Of a DNA stretch of 17,750 bases, positions 6,449 through 12,613 are shown piece by piece. The translations under genes were made by a program, and so were the position numbers. Positions within the stretch are counted from its first letter, which is position 1, and the number at the start of each line of letters is the position of its first letter. The notes beneath the pieces are model-generated. The model saw only the letters and a program-made list of their open reading frames with translations, was not told the origin of the DNA and ran no database searches. This DNA is from RGIG8775 sp045660295 (lineage in GTDB: Bacteria; Bacillota; Clostridia; Oscillospirales; CAG-272). The stretch covers positions 1 to 17,750 of the forward strand of contig JAZRDN010000018.1 of assembly GCA_045660295.1 (NCBI GenBank). Direction: 5' to 3'.

Positions 6449-7480
6449 ATGGGAAGAAAAAAGGCCAATAAATCGCTTGTTCAACAGGTAAAAGAGCGCC
6501 TTGACTCCAAACTTGCCATCGGTGAAAGCAAATATCTTGCCAAGCTTGGCGGCAATCACACACAATTTATTTACTCGTGGGACACTTATCGGAGTTATCT
6601 TAGACACGCGTGCTATTTTGTGAAATGGTGCAAGGTACAGGATACAGATGCTTCTCTTGGACATAAGCCGCGTACGCTTGATGAATGCCGCATATTCGCC
6701 GAAAGTTGGATAAAGCACGAAATGGACAGAGGCTTGTCGACGTACACAATTAAGCTTGAGCTTTCAGCGCTTGCCAAGCTTTACGGTTGCACAACACGCG
6801 ACTTCAAAGTTTCGACTCCTTCGCGAGAAAGAAAAAATATCACTCGAAGCCGAGGAGCAGCCGTAAGAGACAGACATTTCAGCGTGAACGAAAACAAGGA
6901 TCTAATAACTTTTTGTAGGTGTACAGGTCTTCGCCGTTCCGAGCTTGCTCAGATTCGCGGAAACAATCTGATTATTCACGAAGGGAAACTTTGTGTTGAT
7001 GTGAGCAAGAATACCAAGGGCGGCCGACCTCGCATTTCGCCCGTGGTTGGCAGTGACGAGGAGATTGATACAGTAAAAAGACTTTGTGCCGAGGCGGGAG
7101 AGGGAAGGGTGTTTCCAAAACCTAACCGAAATGCCGATATCCACTCTTTCAGAGCAGCATATGCTGCCAGAGAGTACGATGCGCATAAAAGGGAAGTTAA
7201 AGAGTTCAAAAACGAGCGCCTTATCGTATATAAAAACAAAATTATAGATTCTTACATAAGTAAAAACGGTAAACGAGATGTGAAACGATTTGAGCATCTT
7301 TACACCGTCATTGATGGAAAGTCAAAAATGCTTCCGGGGTACAGAGATGTATCAAGCGTATATTATTGCCGTACTGACCGCAAGGGCGCCGCATATGACC
7401 GCAGAGCCCTCTTTGCGGCATCAAGTGCGCTGGGGCATAACAGGGAAACTGTTGTGGCAGATCATTATTTGTATTTTTAG
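6449..7480 (+). CDS. Tyrosine recombinase with enlarged catalytic domain
   Basis: Site-specific DNA recombinase of the phage-integrase family. ATG at 6449 follows AGGAGGG after 6 bases; the open frame upstream of it is non-coding leader. The 343-residue protein has an N-terminal SAM-like core-binding domain (about 35-125, YSWDTYRSYLRHACYF) and a catalytic domain with Arg162 (CTGLRRSEL), Lys190 (NTKGG), His232 and Arg235 (DIHSFRAAYA), His330 (ALGHNRETVV) and nucleophile Tyr340, only three residues from the C-terminus. All six catalytic positions are present. The gap between Arg235 and His330 is 95 residues, against 23 in the second integrase of this window, so about 72 charged residues are inserted. 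From memory, similar solo integrases occur in gut Clostridia, but this was not searched. There is no excisionase beside it. Confidence 0.88.
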   Translation: MGRKKANKSLVQQVKERLDSKLAIGESKYLAKLGGNHTQFIYSWDTYRSYLRHACYFVKWCKVQDTDASLGHKPRTLDECRIFAESWIKHEMDRGLSTYTIKLELSALAKLYGCTTRDFKVSTPSRERKNITRSRGAAVRDRHFSVNENKDLITFCRCTGLRRSELAQIRGNNLIIHEGKLCVDVSKNTKGGRPRISPVVGSDEEIDTVKRLCAEAGEGRVFPKPNRNADIHSFRAAYAAREYDAHKREVKEFKNERLIVYKNKIIDSYISKNGKRDVKRFEHLYTVIDGKSKMLPGYRDVSSVYYCRTDRKGAAYDRRALFAASSALGHNRETVVADHYLYF

Positions 7481-7524
7481 GTTAACCAGCGGGTGTGTGA
7501 TTGGGATTAAAATTCAAAAAATTC

Positions 7525-7535
7525 TTGTGTAGAGA
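7525..7535 (+). repeat. 11-bp direct repeat, right copy (TTGTGTAGAGA)
   Basis: Matches 6239-6249 exactly and lies 44 bases after the recombinase stop. The surrounding AATTCTTG also occurs at 6314-6321 in the leader, so parts of the two flanks resemble each other. Confidence 0.5.
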
Positions 7536-7567
7536 AATAGTTTTTTTCATGCTATCTTCCATAATAA

Positions 7568-7620
7568 TTATGAGACGCAAAAAATTCCTATACTAGTTCT
7601 GGAAAAAATATGCGTCATAA
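7568..7620 (+). promoter_or_regulatory. Large imperfect hairpin upstream of the replication gene
   Basis: TTATGAGACGCA (7568-7579) faces TGCGTCATAA (7611-7620) with a two-base bulge, and TTCC and GGAA pair again inside. It ends 11 bases before the AGGAGG ribosome site of the replisome organizer. It could be an operator, a leader hairpin or part of an attachment region. It has no T tract to act as a terminator. Confidence 0.45.
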
Positions 7621-7645
7621 TAAAAACTTTTAGGAGGTAAAATCC

Positions 7646-8407
7646 ATGGAATCAATCAAATGGATTAAAATTGAAACAAATATTTTTCAGAGTCGTAAGC
7701 TCAATTATATTCGCAGACTTAACGACGGCAACAACATGGCGCTTATCTGGGTTATGTTATTGGCTCTGGCGGGGCGCTGCAATGCAGGAGGGACAATCTA
7801 CATAACCGAGGGCGTTCCTTACACTACGAAAGGACTGGCAGACGAGTTAGGTTTCGACGTTGAGACTTTGCGTACGGCATTAGATGTTTTTACTGCTCTC
7901 AACATGATCAAGATTACATCCAAGGGGTATATCAACATACTTGGCTGGGCTGACTACCAATCTGAAGATAAGCTTGCCGAGATAAGAGCGAAAGACCGCG
8001 AAAGAAAACGCCTCAAAAGAGCTCGGCTCGAGGCTGAGTCCGCAGATGTCCACGGACTGTCCGCGGACAGTCCGTGCGTAGAGGCAGAAGAAGAACCAAA
8101 CTCAGAGGTAGACTCAGAATCTCATTCGCTCATTCGTTCTCGTCAGGAAGCTAGGCTTAGCTATCTCGGAGGCGATCTAGGCAAAGGTGTGGTGATGATT
8201 TCTGAGGATCAGTTTGATGATCTGCTTGATAGGCTTTCGCTGGACGAATTTAAAAAGTATGTGGAAATAATTGCCGATAATGAACTCAAGGGTCACCATT
8301 ACAAGAGGAAAACTCACTATCAAGCCATTCTGGATATGGCACACAAGGATAGGAGACTTGAACTTCCTTTGCAAAAAACAGAAAGTGACAACAAACAACA
8401 AATATAA
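7646..8407 (+). CDS. Phage-type replisome organizer (DnaD-like initiator)
   Basis: ATG at 7646 follows AGGAGG after 8 bases. The 253-residue protein begins MESIKWIKIETNIFQSRKL, the hallmark of the phage replisome organizer N-terminal domain (about residues 1-105), a winged-helix region that in related phage proteins binds origin DNA. A Lys/Arg-rich segment (113-128) leads into a low-complexity acidic linker (130-165), then a smaller C-terminal region (about 185-240, EDQFDDLLDRLSLDEFKKYVEII) resembling the part that recruits helicase. It probably starts replication of the element after excision. A perfect palindrome lies in the linker DNA at 8051-8076. The excisionase gene starts 20 bases after its stop, so the two are probably co-transcribed. 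Confidence 0.85.
   Translation: MESIKWIKIETNIFQSRKLNYIRRLNDGNNMALIWVMLLALAGRCNAGGTIYITEGVPYTTKGLADELGFDVETLRTALDVFTALNMIKITSKGYINILGWADYQSEDKLAEIRAKDRERKRLKRARLEAESADVHGLSADSPCVEAEEEPNSEVDSESHSLIRSRQEARLSYLGGDLGKGVVMISEDQFDDLLDRLSLDEFKKYVEIIADNELKGHHYKRKTHYQAILDMAHKDRRLELPLQKTESDNKQQI
8051..8076. repeat. 26-bp perfect palindrome, candidate replication origin
   Basis: CACGGACTGTCCG is followed directly by its exact reverse complement. The surrounding DNA (8047-8076) alternates GTCC and GGAC blocks (GTCC-CGGAC-GTCC-CGGAC-GTCC), an iteron-like arrangement. It lies in the part of the replisome organizer gene that codes for a non-conserved linker. Several phages with this type of initiator carry their origin inside the initiator gene; that this is one is inference. 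Confidence 0.55.
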
Positions 8408-8426
8408 AATGAGGAAGGAGAATTCT

Positions 8427-8627
8427 GTGATTGAACCTAAAATTGCAGTAAAGGACAAGGTGACCCTGACTATTCGCGAAGCGGCTGAGTTTAGCAATAT
8501 CGGAATTAATAAGCTCGAAAGCCTCCTTCGACAGCCGAACTGTCAGTTCGTCCTTTATGTAGGAACTAAGAAGTTAGTTAAACGGAAAGCGTTTGAAGAC
8601 TTTATCCAAAAAACTTTAATTATTTAG
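8427..8627 (+). CDS. xis: Tn916-type excisionase
   Basis: Small DNA-bending protein that steers the integrase toward excision. GTG at 8427 is chosen as start because AGGAAGGAG ends 6 bases before it; an in-frame ATG at 8409 would overlap that ribosome site. The 66-residue product matches the Tn916 Xis family in length and pattern: LTIREAAEFSNIGINKLESL, then a C-(2)-FVLYVGTKKLVKRKAFEDF stretch, giving a winged-helix DNA-binding fold. It lies 20 bases after the replisome organizer and 80 bases before the integrase, the usual xis-int order at the end of Tn916-like elements. A promoter and inverted repeat lie between xis and int. Confidence 0.93.
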   Translation: MIEPKIAVKDKVTLTIREAAEFSNIGINKLESLLRQPNCQFVLYVGTKKLVKRKAFEDFIQKTLII

Positions 8628-8637
8628 TTTTAAGGGG

Positions 8638-8666
8638 TTGCAAAAAAGAAGCCAATATGATATAAT
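8638..8666 (+). promoter_or_regulatory. Promoter for the integrase gene
   Basis: TTGCAA (8638-8643), a 17-base spacer, TATAAT (8661-8666). Transcription would start near 8673, about 35 bases ahead of the integrase ATG. The left arm of the inverted repeat at 8644-8689 forms most of the spacer, so this promoter's transcript would contain only the right arm. Confidence 0.75.
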
Positions 8667-8689
8667 ATGGTGTTGTATTGGCTTCTTTT
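8644..8689 (+). terminator. 14-bp inverted repeat between xis and int (possible terminator or attenuator)
   Basis: AAAAGAAGCCAATA (8644-8657) and TATTGGCTTCTTTT (8676-8689) are perfect reverse complements with an 18-base spacer. RNA read through from xis can fold the hairpin, which ends in TTTT; RNA started at the internal promoter cannot. It may separate xis from int expression, or bind a dimeric regulator as DNA. Confidence 0.6.
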
Positions 8690-8707
8690 GGCAAGAAAGG
8701 AGTTAAT

Positions 8708-9898
8708 ATGGGGAAAAACCTAAAAGGCAAAGAAATAGGTAAAGGTATCTGCCAAAGAAAAGACGGGTTGTATGTAGCGAGATTTGTAAACCGTTATGGT
8801 GATCGGACCACAAAACACTTTGCAACGATTCCTGAGGCGAAAAACTGGCTTGATGAGGCTAAGTATGCCGACCGGCATGAGGGGATTTTGGCTCCATCGG
8901 AAATGGTAGTTGACGAATGGTTTGAGTTTTGGATTGAAAACATTGTAGGTGATTTAGCTCCTAATACGGTTAGGAACTATCGCGAGCGTTATATCCATAA
9001 TATCAAACCTATTCTTGGACGTCTTAAAATATGCGACGTTAAACCGCTGCATTGCAAACGAGTCTTAACCAAAATGGATGAAGACTATGCAGGTTCAACG
9101 ATTCGTCAAACGTATATTACCATGGGAACAATGTTTAAATCAGCTTTGATTAATGATATGATCACCAAGCACCCTATGGACGGAGTTAAGTACACTAAAC
9201 CGGTTCGAATGGTAAGCGATGTTAAATACCTTACGGAGGACGAACAGAAAAAGTTTTTGGAGACGGCAAAGCGCTCACATAACTATTTTCAGTACGCACT
9301 GCTGTTGGAAACGGGGCTGCGCACAGGGGAATTGATTGCTTTGACTTGGGATTCGATCGACTGGGGAAAAAGAACGCTGACTGTAAGCAAGACTTTAGAA
9401 TTCAGACATAGTCAAGGCTGTTGGCGTGCGGGGCCTCCCAAATCACTTCAAAGCTATCGCACCATCCCGTTAACTCAAAGGGCGTTTTCGATCCTTGAAA
9501 TGCTTAACTTGCGGAGAGGGGAAAGGAAAGAGTCTGAAACTTTATCGCAAACGTTGGAGTATCTTGATCGCCGTACAGGGAAAATATCAACGCTTGTGAT
9601 GCGTGATCTTGTGTTCGTCAATTATAGGACGGGAGAACCCGCAAAGAACAGCTCCTACGATACTCACCTCTACAAAATTTGCGATGAGGCAGGAATTAAA
9701 CGCATATCAATGCACGTTCTTCGCCATACATATGCAACGAGAGCTATTGAACGTGGGGTGCAGCCTAAGGTTTTGCAACAGTTGCTTGGACACGCTAATA
9801 TTCAGGTCACAATGGATCGATATGTTCATGTCACGGACGACGCGCTGTTAAATGCCGTCAGACAGTTTGAGAAATCGGATTTACCCAAAATGGTATAG
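8708..9898 (+). CDS. int: Tn916-like tyrosine integrase
   Basis: Catalyses integration and, with Xis, excision of the element. ATG at 8708 follows GAAAGGAG; the in-frame codon at 8678 lies inside the inverted repeat and is rejected. The 396-residue protein (Tn916 Int has 405) has an N-terminal arm-binding domain (about 10-65, KGICQRKDGLYVARF), a core-binding domain (about 70-165) and a catalytic domain with Arg205 (ETGLRTGEL), Lys245, His336 and Arg339 (MHVLRHTYATR), His362 (LLGHANIQVT) and nucleophile Tyr372 (MDRYVHV). All catalytic residues are present, so it appears intact. It is the last gene before ychF, with short direct repeats downstream. Confidence 0.95.
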   Translation: MGKNLKGKEIGKGICQRKDGLYVARFVNRYGDRTTKHFATIPEAKNWLDEAKYADRHEGILAPSEMVVDEWFEFWIENIVGDLAPNTVRNYRERYIHNIKPILGRLKICDVKPLHCKRVLTKMDEDYAGSTIRQTYITMGTMFKSALINDMITKHPMDGVKYTKPVRMVSDVKYLTEDEQKKFLETAKRSHNYFQYALLLETGLRTGELIALTWDSIDWGKRTLTVSKTLEFRHSQGCWRAGPPKSLQSYRTIPLTQRAFSILEMLNLRRGERKESETLSQTLEYLDRRTGKISTLVMRDLVFVNYRTGEPAKNSSYDTHLYKICDEAGIKRISMHVLRHTYATRAIERGVQPKVLQQLLGHANIQVTMDRYVHVTDDALLNAVRQFEKSDLPKMV

Positions 9899-9981
9899 TA
9901 AATACCGTTTCTTACCTGTAATTTAAACTTTGTATCTAAAAAAGCTTCGAAAATTGTAAAAATGGTACAGAAATGGTACAG
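9890..9981 (+). repeat. ATGGTA(C/T)AG repeats, candidate integrase-binding sites
   Basis: ATGGTACAG occurs at 9962-9970 and 9973-9981, exactly 11 bp apart (about one helical turn). A near copy, ATGGTATAG, is at 9890-9898 overlapping the integrase stop. Tn916-family integrases bind short direct repeats near element ends through their N-terminal domain. The matching left-end copies were not found with confidence. Confidence 0.5.
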
Positions 9982-10034
9982 TAACGCAATCCAGAGGCTA
10001 AAAAACCTTGTAAAATAAAGGAGAATAGAGAAAA

Positions 10035-11129
10035 ATGAAATTAGGAATAGTAGGACTTCCCAACGTGGGAAAAAGTACACTTTTCAACGCGCTTACAAGC
10101 GCAGGGGCGGAATCTGCGAACTATCCGTTCTGTACCATCGAGCCAAACGTGGGCGTGGTTGCGGTTCCTGACTCTCGACTTGACGTGCTTGCCGAGATGT
10201 ACACTCCCGAAAAATATACACCCGCCGTTATCGAGTTCGTTGATATCGCTGGACTTGTGAGAGGCGCTTCAAAGGGCGAGGGTCTGGGTAATAAATTCCT
10301 TTCTCATATCCGAGAGGTTGACGCTATCGTTCACGTTGTGCGTTGCTTTGAGGATGACAATATCATCCACGTTGACGGCAACGTAGACCCCATGAGAGAC
10401 CTTGAAACCATAAATCTTGAGCTTATTTTCTCGGATATAGAGATTCTTGACCGCCGCATCGATCGCACCAAGAAGGCAATGAAGGGCGATAAGACCCTTG
10501 CCGCTGAGGTCGAGCTGCTTGAAAAGATCAAGGGCGTGCTTGAGGAGGGAAAATGCGCGAGAACGATAGACTTTACAAAGGATGAGCTTGAGCTGCTCGG
10601 AGACTCTCAGCTTCTCACACTTAAGCCCATTATATACGTGGCTAACGTAAGCGAGGACGAGGCGAGCGGCGAACCTGTGGGCAACGCTATGTACGATGCG
10701 CTCAAGGCATACGCTGAGAGCGAGCGTTCCGAGATTATCTCCATATGCGCGGGCATCGAGGCAGAGATCGCAGAGCTTGACGCTGAGGAAAAGGCGGCAT
10801 TCCTTGAGGATATGGGAATTGCCGAAAGCGGACTTGACAGACTTATCAAAGCAAGCTATGCGCTTTTGGGACTTATCTCTTATCTTACCGCGGGACCCAA
10901 GGAGGTTCGCGCTAGGACAATTACAAAGGGAACAAAAGCGCCCCAGGCGGCGGGAAAGATACACAGTGACTTTGAGCGTGGCTTTATCCGCGCCGAGGTG
11001 GTTGCGTTCGATGACCTTACAAGGCTTGGCTCTGTAAATGCGGTAAAGGAAGCCGGACTGATGCGAAGCGAGGGTAAGGAATACGTTATAAACGACGGCG
11101 ATATCGTCCTCTTCAGATTTAACGTTTGA
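10035..11129 (+). CDS. ychF: Redox-regulated ATPase YchF (Obg-family)
   Basis: Universally conserved P-loop NTPase linked to ribosomes and stress responses, known to prefer ATP. ATG at 10035 follows AAAGGAG (10016-10022). The 364-residue length is standard. Visible motifs: G1 GLPNVGKST (7-15), switch region NYPFCTIEPNVG, G3 DIAGLVRGASKGEGLGN, the family-typical change of NKxD to NVSE (which relaxes guanine specificity), then a C-terminal TGS domain (about 275-360, ISYLTAGPKEVRA, ending DGDIVLFRF). It is the first housekeeping gene after the element. Its nearest upstream DNA is the element end, so its native promoter may be displaced; no clear promoter is seen in 9899-10034. A terminator follows. 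Confidence 0.97.
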   Translation: MKLGIVGLPNVGKSTLFNALTSAGAESANYPFCTIEPNVGVVAVPDSRLDVLAEMYTPEKYTPAVIEFVDIAGLVRGASKGEGLGNKFLSHIREVDAIVHVVRCFEDDNIIHVDGNVDPMRDLETINLELIFSDIEILDRRIDRTKKAMKGDKTLAAEVELLEKIKGVLEEGKCARTIDFTKDELELLGDSQLLTLKPIIYVANVSEDEASGEPVGNAMYDALKAYAESERSEIISICAGIEAEIAELDAEEKAAFLEDMGIAESGLDRLIKASYALLGLISYLTAGPKEVRARTITKGTKAPQAAGKIHSDFERGFIRAEVVAFDDLTRLGSVNAVKEAGLMRSEGKEYVINDGDIVLFRFNV

Positions 11130-11136
11130 TAAAATA

Positions 11137-11164
11137 AAGGGACGTTTTAAACGTCCCTTGTTTT
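11137..11164 (+). terminator. Terminator after ychF
   Basis: AAGGGACGTT and AACGTCCCTT form a 10-bp stem with a 3-nt loop, followed by GTTTT. It lies between convergent ychF and the DUF975 gene. The minus strand also has TTTT after the stem, so it may serve both. Confidence 0.85.
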
Positions 11165-11174
11165 AAATTTGTTT

Positions 11175-11828
11175 TTATATTTGGTTGTCCGTGGAAACAT
11201 TAAAATCTTGGTTGTCAGTGTACTGTGTGTGCTTGGAAAGCAAGGATTCGTAGAAGCTTGCGCGCGCCGCCTGCATGTAAGGCTCAACCCAAAGTACGCC
11301 AATTCCGCAGATAAGCGCGGAAACTATGATCCATCCTATAAAGCTGAGGTCGAGGCAGAACAGATTCCATTTTTTGCCCATCATAAGTCGCTGGCTTTCG
11401 TCCATGCACTGCTTCCAATCGTAGGTGGGATTATCGTGCTTTATGTACCAAGCCATAGAGTAGGCGTAAGCCTTGACGATTCCGGGAATGATGAACAGGA
11501 GAGACCAGAGGAATGTGAAAATAGAGGTCATCAAGCCAAGAAGAAAGCTTTGAAGAAAGTCATTCTTAAAGCCGTCAAAAAGGTTTTCGACCTTAACACT
11601 GCCGTTCCTTACGATAGCGAGGAAGCAGCCTGCGAGACCAAGCATAAAAGGACCCGAAATAACAATAGTGGCGATACCGGAGGATACGGTGGATGCCGCA
11701 CCGATGATAAGCGAGTAAATAAGCACAACGAGAAGCCCCATCAGCCAGTTGGTGCTGAAAACATTGTCGCCCAAAGCCTTGCGCGCGTTCGCCCTGTGTT
11801 CTTTTGCGGGAATATTGTAATCAGACAT
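11175..11828 (-). CDS. DUF975 integral membrane protein
   Basis: The 217-residue hydrophobic protein has about four or five membrane segments, including WLMGLLVVLIYSLIIGAA (28-45), ATIVISGPFMLGLAGCFLAI (53-72), a helix around 95-120 with LFIIPGIVKAYAYSMA, and FIGWIIVSALICGIGVLWV (about 163-181). The N-terminal KEHRANARKAL and the PGIVK-YAYSMA-YI--D-P motif followed by a conserved ES--LM-G-K are typical of DUF975 proteins of Firmicutes; no biochemical function is established. ATG at 11828 has GGAGG 7 bases upstream, and a consensus-like promoter lies at 11879-11907. It is transcribed divergently from trmB as a single gene. Confidence 0.85.
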   Translation of the reverse strand: MSDYNIPAKEHRANARKALGDNVFSTNWLMGLLVVLIYSLIIGAASTVSSGIATIVISGPFMLGLAGCFLAIVRNGSVKVENLFDGFKNDFLQSFLLGLMTSIFTFLWSLLFIIPGIVKAYAYSMAWYIKHDNPTYDWKQCMDESQRLMMGKKWNLFCLDLSFIGWIIVSALICGIGVLWVEPYMQAARASFYESLLSKHTQYTDNQDFNVSTDNQI

Positions 11829-11878
11829 AAAAAATACCTCCGAACGTGATTATTAACTACGTTGTGTAGCCTTGATTT

Positions 11879-11907
11879 ATTTTACCACATTGTATGCTTA
11901 ATGTCAA
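11879..11907 (-). promoter_or_regulatory. Promoter for the DUF975 gene
   Basis: On the minus strand: TTGACA (11907-11902), a 17-base spacer, TAAAAT (11884-11879). It leaves a leader of about 45 bases before the ATG. No equally clear promoter was found for the divergent trmB. Confidence 0.8.
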
Positions 11908-11938
11908 CAAAAATTTCAACAGAGAGTGAGAATATCAT

Positions 11939-12613
11939 ATGAGAATGAGAAAAAAGAAAAACGGCGCGGCAAGAATAGCCGCGTGCGGAGAATTGCTTAT
12001 TGAGGATACTTTAAGACTTAAGGAAGACCCCGAATACGCGTTTGAGGAAAAAAGACCGCTTTATATAGAAATAGGATGCGGAAAGGGAAACTTTGCTTGC
12101 GGTATAGCGGCGGCGCACCACGAGTCTAATTTTATAGCCATGGAAAAGGTGCCCGATGTCGCTTGCCTTGCGCTTGAAAAGGCGAAATCAAGAGCAGAGG
12201 AGCGCCCCACCCCAGATAATCTTCGCTTTATTATCGGAGACGCGAAAAATCTCTCGGAGTGGTTTCCCGACAGCTGTGCCGACGGACTTTACCTTAACTT
12301 CAGCGACCCATGGCCCAAGGCGGGACACGCCAAACGCAGACTTACTTACCGTGCCTTTCTCGAGCTTTACCGCAAGCTTCTTAAGGACGGCGGAGAGCTG
12401 GTGCTTAAAACCGATAACGTCGGGCTTTTTGACTTCAGCCTTGAAGAATTCGAGGCGTGCGGTCTCGATATAGTCTGGCAGACCCGCGACCTGCATAATT
12501 CCGAGTATAATGAGGGCAACGTAATGACCGAGTACGAGGCGAATTTCTCGTCCAAGGGCTTTACCATATGCTCGGCAAAGGTAATATTCCATAAGGAGAA
12601 GAAAAATGATTAA
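11939..12613 (+). CDS. trmB: tRNA (guanine-N7-)-methyltransferase
   Basis: Methylates N7 of G46 in the tRNA variable loop using S-adenosylmethionine. The 224-residue protein starts MRMRKKK, as is usual in the family. It shows the SAM-binding motif EIGCGKG (44-50), the NFSDPWPK signature (120-127) with the following H-KRRLT, TDN at 158-160, and the C-terminal GNVMTEYEANF (193-203). The ribosome site is weak (GAGAGTGAG), and the start rests on the family N-terminus. It overlaps the nitroreductase gene by 8 bases, implying translational coupling, and begins a four-gene run. Confidence 0.95.
   Translation: MRMRKKKNGAARIAACGELLIEDTLRLKEDPEYAFEEKRPLYIEIGCGKGNFACGIAAAHHESNFIAMEKVPDVACLALEKAKSRAEERPTPDNLRFIIGDAKNLSEWFPDSCADGLYLNFSDPWPKAGHAKRRLTYRAFLELYRKLLKDGGELVLKTDNVGLFDFSLEEFEACGLDIVWQTRDLHNSEYNEGNVMTEYEANFSSKGFTICSAKVIFHKEKKND

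Larger units (their letters stand above)
6123..10000 (+). mobile_element. Small integrative element with two tyrosine recombinases and a replication gene (approximate bounds)
   Basis: The block contains a tyrosine recombinase, a phage-type replisome organizer, a Tn916-type excisionase and a Tn916-type integrase, all in one orientation, ending just before the housekeeping gene ychF. No relaxase, coupling protein, type IV secretion, capsid or terminase gene is present. It may be a minimal mobilisable element, a remnant, or two elements side by side. The ends are not proven: the right end is placed near the repeats after the integrase, and the left end is placed after the terminator at 6122 for lack of a better mark; it could lie left of the zinc-ribbon gene or right of 7535. 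Confidence 0.6.

Noticed and set aside
8271..8426. Longer excisionase starting at 8271 or 8409
   Set aside because: The extra codons overlap the replisome organizer gene or the AGGAAGGAG site; GTG 8427 gives the standard Xis length.
10269..10964. 231-residue minus-strand open frame inside ychF
   Set aside because: Shadow of the well-conserved ychF coding sequence, with no ribosome site or recognisable domain.
11169..11849. 226-residue open frame on the plus strand
   Set aside because: It is the complement of the DUF975 gene, which has a promoter, ribosome site and clear membrane-protein features on the minus strand.
12188..12592. 134-residue minus-strand open frame inside trmB
   Set aside because: Opposes a complete TrmB with all motifs; no independent initiation signals.
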